From: Sulfurospirillum sp. UCH001
GTDB taxonomy: Bacteria > Campylobacterota > Campylobacteria > Campylobacterales > Sulfurospirillaceae
Assembly (NCBI RefSeq): GCF_001548035.1
Contig: NZ_AP014723.1
Span: forward strand, 1,426,001 to 1,490,000
DNA length: 64,000 bases
Direction: 5' to 3'
The position numbers and the translations under genes are program-made. The notes under the pieces are model-generated. The model searched no databases. It saw only the letters and a program-made list of their open reading frames with translations, and was not told the origin of the DNA. Below, piece by piece: positions 8,008 through 17,740 of the stretch. Each line of letters begins with the position of its first letter. Positions within the stretch are counted from its first letter, which is position 1.

Positions 8008-8654
8008 AAATATTGATACTTGAAGATAATGAACGTCTAGCCAATCTCATTGTTGAAGCTTTGGAGCAGAAAAAATACCACGTTAATCTCTTTAGTGATG
8101 GTAAACGTGCCCTTGAAGCAATCGATAACGGCTATGACTGTTTTATCTTAGATATCAATGTTCCTGGCATTGATGGACTCAGTCTTCTTAAAGAGATTCG
8201 TAGTATGGATGATTCCACTCCTGCAATTATCATCAGTGCCAACGTCGAGCTTGACACTATCCAAGAAGCTTATAGTAAAGGATGTGATGAGTATCTCAAA
8301 AAACCTTTTTATATGTATGAACTAGAAACTAAAATTGAAAAACTTTGTAAACCAAAAATCTGCCTTGTAAATTTGCCAGAGGGATTTACGTATTCGATGG
8401 AGCATGAACAACTGCTTGATGGAAATGGAGAAGAGGTAAAGTTAGCTAAAAAAGAGATTTTATTACTGAACCTTTTTACGAAAAATCTTAATAAAAATAT
8501 CTCTTTTGAGCGTATTGAACAGTATGTTTGGGGTGGAGAGCTTACAACAACTGAAAACATTCGTGCCTTAGTAAAAAGACTACGTAAAAAACTTCCTGAA
8601 GACACCATCGAAAATCAAGGTGGAATAGGGTACCGACTCAACTATGAACATTAA
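8004..8654 (+). CDS. OmpR-type response regulator
   Basis: This 216-residue protein has an N-terminal receiver domain with acidic residues E7 and D8, phosphoacceptor D50 in FILDINVPG, and K103 region KKPF. A C-terminal winged-helix DNA-binding domain (about 130-215) contains the usual YVWGGE and RALVKRLRKKL helices and ends with GGIGYRL. It is translationally coupled to the kinase (ATGA overlap) and overlaps the next gene by 11 nt. It probably controls the divergent transporter and perhaps larA through the repeats at 2531, 5678 and 5777. That link is inference from position and from repetition of the element. Confidence 0.88.
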   Translation: MKILILEDNERLANLIVEALEQKKYHVNLFSDGKRALEAIDNGYDCFILDINVPGIDGLSLLKEIRSMDDSTPAIIISANVELDTIQEAYSKGCDEYLKKPFYMYELETKIEKLCKPKICLVNLPEGFTYSMEHEQLLDGNGEEVKLAKKEILLLNLFTKNLNKNISFERIEQYVWGGELTTTENIRALVKRLRKKLPEDTIENQGGIGYRLNYEH

Positions 8655-9795
8655 AGCCTCATTTTTTGCCTCACGTGAGCAGCTACTCTATCTTCTAGCG
8701 GCTGCCGTTCCCATTGCATTTACTGCTTGGAACGCTTTGCTCAATAACTTTGTGGTTGAAGTAGCAGGCTTTAATGGCGAGAAAATTGGTTTACTCCAAA
8801 GTATTCGTGAAATTCCAGGACTGTTAGCCTTTAGTATTGTTTTTATTCTCATGATTTTTAGGCAACAAACGGCTGCGTATGTTTCACTATTTTTATTAGG
8901 ATTAGGAACACTTTTAACAGGTTTTTTTCCTTCAACAATTGGGCTCTATGCAACAACGCTGCTTATGTCTGTTGGATTTCATTATCTTGAGACGTTGCAT
9001 AGCTCACTCTCTTTACAGTGGATTCAAAAAGAACAAGCCCCTTCTTTTTTAGGTAAACTCTCAGCCCTTCGTTCATTTATGGCACTCTTTATTTTGGGGC
9101 TTCTCTATATCATGATGCAAATTTTAAATATTGGCTATATCGCTGTGTATGTATTTAGTGGTGGCGTCACTATGCTTTTGGCTGTCATTGCATGGATGGG
9201 ATTTGAACATTTTAAAGATGATGTAGTACAAGAAACCAGGCTCTTTTTACGTAAAGAGTATTGGCTTTTTTATATCTTGACATTTTTAGCAGGGGCACGT
9301 CGCCAAATCGTCGTTGTTTTTGCAGGGTTTTTACTGGTTGAAAAATTTCATTTCAGTGTTGAAAATATGTTACTGCTACTCATAGCCAATACTATCATTA
9401 ACATGATTTGTGCACCCTATGCTGGTAAACTGATTGAGCGTTTTGGAGAAAATCTCTCCTTGAAATTAGAATATATCTGCATTGTTCTCATTTTTATCCT
9501 CTATGGTTTGGTACAATCTCAAATCATGGCAGTGACTTTGTATATCTTAGACAATCTTTTTTATACGATTGCGATTGCTTTAAAAACCTATTTTCAAAAA
9601 ATAGCCGATCCAAAAGATATTTCAGTGACATCAGGTGTTGCTTCTGCCATTAACCATATTTCTGCGGTTTTTTTACCGTTTACATTGGGTATTATTTGGA
9701 TTTACTCCACGAGTGCAGTCTTTTTCATAGGCGCTGCTATTGCGATGGTGGCATTTTTGTTAACATTTTTACTACCGAAAAAGGAGTCCGTATGA
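8644..9795 (+). CDS. MFS transporter
   Basis: A 383-residue polytopic membrane protein with about twelve hydrophobic segments in two halves, typical of the major facilitator superfamily. I do not see a motif that fixes the substrate. The start overlaps the response regulator by 11 nt, and the stop overlaps the following small gene through ATGA. It is therefore part of the two-component operon. It could be an efflux or uptake carrier regulated together with the sensor. No direct evidence connects it to dicarboxylates. Confidence 0.75.
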   Translation: MNIKASFFASREQLLYLLAAAVPIAFTAWNALLNNFVVEVAGFNGEKIGLLQSIREIPGLLAFSIVFILMIFRQQTAAYVSLFLLGLGTLLTGFFPSTIGLYATTLLMSVGFHYLETLHSSLSLQWIQKEQAPSFLGKLSALRSFMALFILGLLYIMMQILNIGYIAVYVFSGGVTMLLAVIAWMGFEHFKDDVVQETRLFLRKEYWLFYILTFLAGARRQIVVVFAGFLLVEKFHFSVENMLLLLIANTIINMICAPYAGKLIERFGENLSLKLEYICIVLIFILYGLVQSQIMAVTLYILDNLFYTIAIALKTYFQKIADPKDISVTSGVASAINHISAVFLPFTLGIIWIYSTSAVFFIGAAIAMVAFLLTFLLPKKESV

Positions 9796-10073
9796 GTTTG
9801 CGCATACAAGAAGATTTTTTGCAATTTGATGACTATCAACACGATGATACTACGTACAATGAAGCCACTTTTTTTGAAGCTGAAGGCAGTGAAAAATTCG
9901 ATAAAAGTTCTGCAAAACAGATGGTTATGATGATGAACCGTGTTGCGTATGATCTAAGGCTTGATGAGTACTCTATGAAGAAGCTTGAAATCGTCCTTCG
10001 TGAAGAGCTTCCTTTCTTTGCGGTCAACCGAAGACTCGTCTTAAATTGGGTCAATGAAAACTTTTTATTTTAA
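9792..10073 (+). CDS. Small conserved-looking protein of unknown function (93 aa)
   Basis: I do not recognise this protein. It is 93 residues long, acidic in the N-terminal half (many D/E around 8-40) and helical in the C-terminal half, with no membrane segment or signal peptide. The open frame extends upstream into the MFS gene, but the ATG at 9792 is chosen. It overlaps the MFS stop as ATGA and has AAGGAG 4-9 nt before it, in the MFS coding sequence. Coupling to the carrier suggests a small cytoplasmic partner, but nothing more can be said. Confidence 0.7.
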   Translation: MSLRIQEDFLQFDDYQHDDTTYNEATFFEAEGSEKFDKSSAKQMVMMMNRVAYDLRLDEYSMKKLEIVLREELPFFAVNRRLVLNWVNENFLF

Positions 10074-10090
10074 TCTCATACTTTCTCGTC

Positions 10091-10096
10091 TATAAT
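10091..10096 (+). promoter_or_regulatory. Probable -10 box for sixA
   Basis: TATAAT at 22 nt before the sixA ATG, in a T-rich context, as is usual for sigma-70 promoters of Campylobacterota that lack a clear -35 box. Confidence 0.5.
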
Positions 10097-10118
10097 ATGA
10101 ATTGATGAAAGGGTAGTG

Positions 10119-10628
10119 ATGAAAAAGATTTATTTAATCAGACATGCAAAATCAAGCTGGAAAGATGAAACACTCAGTGATTTTGAACGACCACTGAATG
10201 GTCGTGGAAAACGCGATGTTGTCTTTATGGGAAAACGTTTAAAAATGTTTCATGTTATGCCTGATCTTATCTATACAAGCCCTGCAAAACGTGCTCTTAA
10301 AACAGCTAAAGAGATCGCGAAAGAGATAGATTGTGAGAAAAAACGCATCATTAGCTCAGATGCACTCTATGAAGGCTCATACGAAAGCTATCTAGATCTT
10401 ATTCATCAAACAGACAATAAACACTCATCTATCTTCATCATTGCACACAACCCTGCTATTACAGAAGTTGGTGAACGTCTAAGTGGTGCCATTTTGAGTA
10501 ACATTCCTACGTGCGCTATTGTGTGTATTAGCTTTGACGTCTCACATTTTAAAGAGATTACAGAAGAGAGCGGACATATTCTCTTTTTTGACTACCCCAA
10601 AAAACATCTCAAAGATAAAGAAGATTAA
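10119..10628 (+). CDS. sixA: SixA-type phosphohistidine phosphatase
   Basis: This 169-residue member of the histidine phosphatase (phosphoglycerate mutase-like) superfamily starts with the catalytic LIRHAK motif (R8, H9). The second catalytic histidine is in IIAHNPAITEV. SixA proteins remove phosphate from histidine-phosphotransfer or PTS proteins, and the small size fits this class. A GTG one codon upstream is possible, but AAAGGG is placed correctly for the ATG at 10119. The 3' end overlaps convergent corA by 4 nt at a shared TTAA. A target is not evident. Confidence 0.8.
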   Translation: MKKIYLIRHAKSSWKDETLSDFERPLNGRGKRDVVFMGKRLKMFHVMPDLIYTSPAKRALKTAKEIAKEIDCEKKRIISSDALYEGSYESYLDLIHQTDNKHSSIFIIAHNPAITEVGERLSGAILSNIPTCAIVCISFDVSHFKEITEESGHILFFDYPKKHLKDKED

Positions 10629-11410
10629 AGCCTTCTTTTCAAAAAGAGAATCAATCCTGTCATCACTAAAGCACATCCTGCCATTATAAGCGTTACTAAG
10701 CTTGTACCATAAGGAATTTCGTTAAAAGGAAGTCCTTGAGAGTTCATACCAAAATAGCCTGCAACAAAGTGTAGTGGTAAAAAAATACCAGAGAGAATGG
10801 TCAAAAGATAAATCGTACGATTCATTTTTTCATTGCTACGACTGGTATAAAAGTTGTAAAGGTTGTTCAGCTTATCGGTAGCAAGAAGGGCAGAACGATT
10901 TGTTCGGCTGATATGTTCATGAATATCTTTAAAATGAATTGCTAAAAAATCTTCTTCTTTAAGGTAGGTTGTAATAAAAGTATTCAAGACTTCTACGCCT
11001 AAATTCAAGACTCTGTGAATTCTACTCAAATCTTTTTTATTTGAAAGCCAATAATGCATAAAATTGGAAAAACGTGTATTGTCATACAGCTTTTCTTCCA
11101 TCATATCGATGCTTTCATGCATCGTTGCAACCATTTTCATGACATTATTTGTTTTTTCATTAAGAAATTCATACACACGTTGCATCGTTTCAAAATTGAC
11201 AAACTGAGCTGCTTGTTTATCAAAATAGTAGTATGACTCGTGATCAAACACAAAAGCATGAGATTCCATTTTTAGAGACAAATCCACCATACTTGGAAGC
11301 GATAAAATAAGAATATCATATGCTTCTTCTTCAATGAAAATAGAAGGATGTGTAGGGTTTTTGATGTCCGATAGGTGAAAACTATCTACTTTTTCAAAAA
11401 GATTTTTCAT
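10625..11410 (-). CDS. CorA-like divalent cation transporter (short form)
   Basis: A 261-residue protein with a long helical cytoplasmic region and two C-terminal membrane helices. The GMN pore signature is present in YFGMNSQGLP at the end of the first helix, and LKRRL forms the basic tail. CorA proteins are commonly 310-330 residues, so the N-terminal alpha/beta domain is reduced here. Magnesium (or cobalt/nickel) transport is the likely function. Because the gene is translationally coupled to xerH (4-nt overlap), the expression of the two is linked. Ion specificity cannot be decided from the sequence. Confidence 0.8.
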   Translation of the reverse strand: MKNLFEKVDSFHLSDIKNPTHPSIFIEEEAYDILILSLPSMVDLSLKMESHAFVFDHESYYYFDKQAAQFVNFETMQRVYEFLNEKTNNVMKMVATMHESIDMMEEKLYDNTRFSNFMHYWLSNKKDLSRIHRVLNLGVEVLNTFITTYLKEEDFLAIHFKDIHEHISRTNRSALLATDKLNNLYNFYTSRSNEKMNRTIYLLTILSGIFLPLHFVAGYFGMNSQGLPFNEIPYGTSLVTLIMAGCALVMTGLILFLKRRL

Positions 11411-12470
11411 GAGAGTCCATCCATTGTATCTGCTGCAATTTTTAGTCGTTCTTTATCAAAATGGGTATAAATACGTGACGTGTTCAAATCAGCGTGCCCA
11501 AGAGCTTCTTGCACCAAAATAAGATCACGATTTTTTTGGTAAAGCAGTGTCGCAAATGTATGACGAAGCATATGCGCTCCATTTTTTTCTTTGCGTATGC
11601 CTGCACTCATAAGGATTTTATCCATAATGTAACTCACATACGCTTGAGTAAGAGGCTTACCGGTTCGGCTTTGAAAAAGAAGCTGACTATCTGAACTGCG
11701 ATACTCCATCCATTCATGCAAATCATGTTCTATATGCTCACATTTAATCATGGCAGTACGTGGCTTATTGCCTTTGCCTCGAATTTGAAAGACAAAATAC
11801 TCTCCATCTTTCACCATGTCTTTCACTCTAAGTCCTAATGCCTCACTGACACGCATTCCAGTAAAAATGATGAGTTTAATCAGCAGTCTATTTTTAGCTT
11901 GTGCATAGGGCTTAAACTCAGTTTCATCAATGGCTTTAAAGAAGCGAGAAAGTTCTTCTTTGTACATATGAGCAGGCAATTTTTCGCCTTTACGCCCCCC
12001 AAGTCCACCCCAGTTTTTCAGCTCAATGCGAAATTGATGAGAATTGCCTTTTTCATCCTCATTTTGTTTATCCATGAATTTAAAAAGTCCTAATAATGCA
12101 ATTCGGTAGTTTTTTTTCGTAGCATCAGAAAGTGAGCCTGTTTGAGATGCTAAAAATTCACTCAAAAGCTCTTCATCAATCTCTTTTAATGATGAAAGAC
12201 CCATAGGAACAATGTAATAATAAAACTTCTCCAAAGGATTAATAAAAAGATTAATCCCAATAAGCCCTATATTTCGGGCTTCTTTCGCTAGTTCTTTGAG
12301 CTCTTCCATCGTTTTAGAGCCATGATTTAAAGAGCCTATGATGGAAGAGAGTTTGGCATTTTCTTCAACATGGCGGTTGGATAAAGAGGTGAGCTTTGAC
12401 TTGATGAAACGATCAAGCCAAAAGAGCAAACTTTGCTCAAAACTCTCTTTAGCGTCCACCTTGTAGCGCA

Positions 12471-12471
<1 letters not shown>
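11407..12471 (-). CDS. xerH: XerH-type tyrosine recombinase
   Basis: This 354-residue tyrosine recombinase is the single Xer protein used by Campylobacterota to resolve chromosome dimers at difH. Catalytic residues are visible: R in GMRVSEALGL, K in RGKGNK, H and R in HMLRHTFATL, H in LGHADLNTS and the nucleophile Y in RIYTHF. The N-terminal SAM-like DNA-binding region is longer than in XerC/D, as is typical of XerH. It lies between tgt (1-nt TAATG overlap) and corA. I could not recognise a difH site in the window. It is a chromosomal housekeeping enzyme, not an integrase of a mobile element. Confidence 0.88.
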
Positions 12472-13639
<1,168 letters not shown>

Positions 13640-13642
13640 ATA

Positions 13643-15046
13643 ATGAAAAAAATTTTAATCATCGCTGATGGCATTCTAGCAAAACAATTTTTAGAAAAGG
13701 TTATGGAAACCGAAGCAGGGGAAAATAGCTATACTATTGTGACCTACAAAGAGGAAACTTTACCTAAAAAACGTCCTGAAAATTTCAAATTTTTCGAGTT
13801 TGACCCAACCAGTTACGAAAAACTTGCCGTTATTTTGAATGAGCAATTTTTTCAAGTAATGATCATTATGTCTAATGAACTAGACGTTAAAGCAACCTAT
13901 ACCAATATCAGACGTGTCGATAGCAAAGTGCGTATTGTCATCATGGACAGATGGGACTTACAGATCGAAGACAAACGTCTTTTAATGCTCAATTCACGTG
14001 AAATTCTCGCTTCTCGTTTTACCGACCATCTACCAAATACACCGATTGTTGCACAAAATATCGGTCTTGGGATTGGTGAAATTATGGAAGTCTCTGTTCC
14101 TGTTGGAAGCTCTTACGCCTACCGTCATCTTGCTTCCATTGAACAAAGCAAGTGGCGTATCGCAGCGGTGTACCGTTCAAACACACTGATTTTACCTAGA
14201 CCTGCACTGATGCTTTTACCAAACGATCTTTTACTTCTTGTGGGTGATCCAAAAGTACTTCAAAGTGTTTTTAAAAGTATTAAACGAGAATTAGGACAAT
14301 TTCCTTCACCATTTGGTAGCAGTATTTACTGCCTTGTCGATATGCTACGCATGAAAGATGATGAGATTGACGTACTGATTAATGATTCGCTCTTACTGCA
14401 TTCAAAACTCAATAGCAACAAATTACATATCAAAATCATCAATCCAACCTATTCAAAAACACTTGAGAAAATTAAAAGCTATAGCAATCATCACATCAAT
14501 GTTCTTATTGACTATTTTGAGACAAATCCACGTAAAGTTTTGCGTGATGATACGGAGAAAATGGATATCGGTCTTATCGTTGTGATGAATACCTTTTTTC
14601 AAAAGAACAAACGTACACTGTACAAAACAAAACTTCCTATTTTCAAAATGGGAAAACGTGGCTTTGGTAGCCTAAATCAAGGTGTTGTTCTAAGCAATGA
14701 TGCTCATGAAATTGAGCAAGAATCTTCTGTCATCTTTGATGTTGCAACACAACTTTCACTAGAGCTGAAACTCTACTCATACAATCCAGATCATGAAAAT
14801 GAAAAAAATAGCCTCATTGAACACTTTGATAATCTCTCTAAAATTTTTGGACGTGAAGTAGATGTCGTACAAAGTGATAAAAACCCACTGATTAAACTTA
14901 GAAATCGCGACAATATTTTGCAATTTTTACCATTTAGCCCAAAAATCTTGGAAGCGAATTTTCTCTCAATTTTTTCAACTGATATGGAAAAACTACACTT
15001 TAAACTTGCCGACAATTACCAACTATTCATCCCAATCAATGCATAA
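13643..15046 (+). CDS. COG3400 family TrkA-like NAD-binding/regulatory protein
   Basis: This 467-residue cytoplasmic protein begins with a Rossmann-like strand (KKILIIADGILAKQFLEKV). In the middle it has a TrkA-C/RCK-like domain (about 150-225), with the pattern EVSVPVGSSYAYRHL followed by LLLLVGDP. The C-terminal half has no clear similarity known to me. Campylobacterota carry such a COG3400 protein next to aroB, a placement I recall also from Helicobacter. A role in potassium channel or carrier regulation is suggested by the TrkA-C domain but is unproven. It starts the plus-strand run that continues with aroB. Confidence 0.7.
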   Translation: MKKILIIADGILAKQFLEKVMETEAGENSYTIVTYKEETLPKKRPENFKFFEFDPTSYEKLAVILNEQFFQVMIIMSNELDVKATYTNIRRVDSKVRIVIMDRWDLQIEDKRLLMLNSREILASRFTDHLPNTPIVAQNIGLGIGEIMEVSVPVGSSYAYRHLASIEQSKWRIAAVYRSNTLILPRPALMLLPNDLLLLVGDPKVLQSVFKSIKRELGQFPSPFGSSIYCLVDMLRMKDDEIDVLINDSLLLHSKLNSNKLHIKIINPTYSKTLEKIKSYSNHHINVLIDYFETNPRKVLRDDTEKMDIGLIVVMNTFFQKNKRTLYKTKLPIFKMGKRGFGSLNQGVVLSNDAHEIEQESSVIFDVATQLSLELKLYSYNPDHENEKNSLIEHFDNLSKIFGREVDVVQSDKNPLIKLRNRDNILQFLPFSPKILEANFLSIFSTDMEKLHFKLADNYQLFIPINA

Positions 15047-15093
15047 TTAAGTGCTTTTTGAGTATTATAGAATAAAAAAATTTTGGATAGCGC

Positions 15094-16140
15094 ATGCAAG
15101 TCAATGTTGTCTTAAACAAACAGAGTTCGAAAGATTATAGTGTTCATATTGGAAAATTAGAAAAACTTGTATTTGACACAAAAGTTTTAGTCGTAACAAA
15201 CTCCACCGTTGCGGCTTTGCACCTTGAAACACTCAAAAACCATATTGCTGCAAAAGAACTTCATACCATCATTTTACCTGATGGGGAAATGTACAAAAAC
15301 TTTGAAAGCCTAAATCTCATTTTAAATGCGTGTTTTGAACATCGATTGGATCGTCAATCCCTGCTGATTGCTTTTGGCGGTGGTGTTATCGGCGATATGA
15401 CAGGTTTTGCCGCTTCAATTTATCAAAGAGGCATTAACTTTATCCAAATTCCAACAACACTTTTAGCACAAGTCGATGCTAGTGTCGGCGGAAAAACAGG
15501 TATCAATAACAGTTATGGCAAAAATCTCATCGGTTCTTTTTGGCAACCACGCGCGGTTTATTGTGACAGCACATTTCTTCAAACTCTACCAAAACGTGAA
15601 TTTGCTGCAGGTGTTGCTGAGATTATCAAAATGGCAGTAACGTTTGATAAAAACTTTTTTGAATGGCTTGAACGACACGATTTAAGTGATGAAACAAATC
15701 TTAAAATCGCAATTCATAAAAGCATCGCGATTAAAGCTGATGTCGTTTCACAAGACGAGACAGAAAAAGGCATACGTGCTGTTTTAAATTATGGTCACAC
15801 GTTTGCACATGTCATTGAAAATCAGACCCATTACAGTACCTATCTGCATGGAGAAGCCGTTGCTATTGGTATGGTCATGGCAAATACGCTTGCCATCAAA
15901 CTAAACCTTCTTAATGCGGAAGATGCTTTACGTATCAAAGCTCTCTTAGAGCGTTACGAATTACCAACACACTATAAAATTGATTCGCTAGAAACATTTT
16001 ATGATGCATTTTTCTTAGATAAAAAAAGTGCCAATGATAAAATCACATTTATTTTCGCCAAGGGTATCGGCGGTAATGAAATGCGTAGTGATGTCCCTAA
16101 AGAGACGGTTTTAAAAGCACTAGGAGAAAGCCATGCTTAA
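15094..16140 (+). CDS. aroB: 3-dehydroquinate synthase
   Basis: This 348-residue enzyme converts DAHP to 3-dehydroquinate in the shikimate pathway, using NAD and a divalent metal. The family landmarks are GGGVIGDMTGFAASIYQRG, PTTLLAQVDASVGGKTG and the metal-site motifs NYGHTFAHVIE and YLHGEAVAIGM. The length is normal. The preceding spacer holds a TATTAT -10-like box (15063-15068). The gene overlaps the downstream mechanosensitive channel by 8 nt. Confidence 0.95.
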   Translation: MQVNVVLNKQSSKDYSVHIGKLEKLVFDTKVLVVTNSTVAALHLETLKNHIAAKELHTIILPDGEMYKNFESLNLILNACFEHRLDRQSLLIAFGGGVIGDMTGFAASIYQRGINFIQIPTTLLAQVDASVGGKTGINNSYGKNLIGSFWQPRAVYCDSTFLQTLPKREFAAGVAEIIKMAVTFDKNFFEWLERHDLSDETNLKIAIHKSIAIKADVVSQDETEKGIRAVLNYGHTFAHVIENQTHYSTYLHGEAVAIGMVMANTLAIKLNLLNAEDALRIKALLERYELPTHYKIDSLETFYDAFFLDKKSANDKITFIFAKGIGGNEMRSDVPKETVLKALGESHA

Positions 16141-17740
16141 AAAAATTCTTTGGCTTGTTTTACTCTCATCGACTCTTCTTTTCGCAACAGATAACAATAG
16201 CACCAAACTAGAAGATGCCATCAAAACAGATGCCATTCATCAAAAAATTGCAGCCATTGATGAAGCTATCAAAGATAATTTATGGTTCAAGCGTTATGGA
16301 AATTATCTGAGCTATCAAAAGCTCATTGAAGAGCTCTCAACGGTTGATGCTGAGATTAAAAAATTTAAAAACACCAAAGATAAAGTTACTCTTGAAAAAT
16401 ACGAAAAATTGGTCTCTAAACAAGAATCTTTAGAAAAACAGATTGAATTATTGCAAGAGTTCAAAAACTCTCCATTTAGCAAAATGGTTGAGCCTGTTGA
16501 GCTTGAAAGTTATCCAAAAATCACCAACCCTTTTGCGATTATTTCAGCACTATCATATGTTAAAAAGATCAAACAAGACAGCATGGATTATAAAGTACGT
16601 CTTGATCGTTTGGACTTTTTGGTCGGAAAACTCAAAGAAAAACTCTCGTTACTTGAAGAGTTGTACCAAATTGAACCTATCATGATCAATGAAGATATGG
16701 TCTATGAAGCACAAAAAGAGCTCAATGCCTTTATTGCTGCCCAAGAAATAGCCAATACCAGTTACACATTACACGTTAAAAAAGTTGAAGAAGCAACCAT
16801 CCGTGTTACTCAAGACATTACGTTACAAATGAAACGTGCCTTTAACATTGGTATTTTCATTGTTGTCGTCATCGTTTTCACACTTTTACTCAAATTTGTT
16901 GCAAAGCGCTATATTAAGGACAATGATCGTTTTTATACTGCCAATAAAATCATTAACTTTGTAAACGTCACTTTAATTATTCTCATTTTACTTTTTTCTT
17001 ACATTGAGAACGTTTCCTACCTTGTTACAGTATTAGGATTTGCTTCTGCGGGTATCGCGATTGCAATGAAAGACTGGTTTATGAGCATTCTTGGATGGAT
17101 GGTGATCATCTTTGGCGGTAGTTTTCATGTTGGCGATCGTATTAAGGTCAAAAAAGATGGTCTTTCATACGTAGGTGACATTGTCGATATCTCTTTGCTT
17201 CGTATGACAGTTTTAGAAGACATCACTTTAACAAGCTATCTTGAAAATACACGTGCAGGAAGGATTTTCTTTGTTCCAAACAATCTGATCTTTTCCTCTG
17301 TTATTTCCAATTATACGCATAGCACTATGAGAACGGTTTGGGATGGCATCAATATTTATATCACGTTTGATTCAAATCATAAAAAAGCAGTTCATATTGC
17401 ACGTGAAATTACCAAAAAATATTCAAAAGGTTATACCGATATCGCGAGAAAACAGCTCAATTTACTTCGCAGTCAATACAGCCTTAAAAATACAAATGTA
17501 GAACCTCGTATTTTTGCCTTTGTTGAACAACAAGGTTTTTGTATCAATTGTTGGTATATGACCAATTCATATGCGGCGCTTTCTCTTAGAGGTACTATCG
17601 GATGCGAAATCATCGATGCATTTAACCAAGAGTCCGATATCACCATTGCTTACCAAACTCAAAATATCAATTTTGGGAAACAAGAAAAACCTGTTCCTTC
17701 TGAACCACCAAAGAGTCCCGATGAAAAAAGTCTTTTTTAA
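16133..17740 (+). CDS. MscS family mechanosensitive ion channel
   Basis: This 535-residue protein has a cleavable signal peptide (1-19), a periplasmic predicted coiled-coil region (about 30-220) and several membrane helices between about 235 and 330. The pore helix, rich in Gly/Ala, is in GFASAGIAIAMKDWFMSILGW. An MscS beta domain follows with FHVGDRIKV and a C-terminal cytoplasmic domain. Such channels open under hypo-osmotic stress. The extended N-terminal region makes it one of the larger MscS proteins. The 3' end overlaps mtaB by 20 nt. Confidence 0.85.
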   Translation: MLKKILWLVLLSSTLLFATDNNSTKLEDAIKTDAIHQKIAAIDEAIKDNLWFKRYGNYLSYQKLIEELSTVDAEIKKFKNTKDKVTLEKYEKLVSKQESLEKQIELLQEFKNSPFSKMVEPVELESYPKITNPFAIISALSYVKKIKQDSMDYKVRLDRLDFLVGKLKEKLSLLEELYQIEPIMINEDMVYEAQKELNAFIAAQEIANTSYTLHVKKVEEATIRVTQDITLQMKRAFNIGIFIVVVIVFTLLLKFVAKRYIKDNDRFYTANKIINFVNVTLIILILLFSYIENVSYLVTVLGFASAGIAIAMKDWFMSILGWMVIIFGGSFHVGDRIKVKKDGLSYVGDIVDISLLRMTVLEDITLTSYLENTRAGRIFFVPNNLIFSSVISNYTHSTMRTVWDGINIYITFDSNHKKAVHIAREITKKYSKGYTDIARKQLNLLRSQYSLKNTNVEPRIFAFVEQQGFCINCWYMTNSYAALSLRGTIGCEIIDAFNQESDITIAYQTQNINFGKQEKPVPSEPPKSPDEKSLF

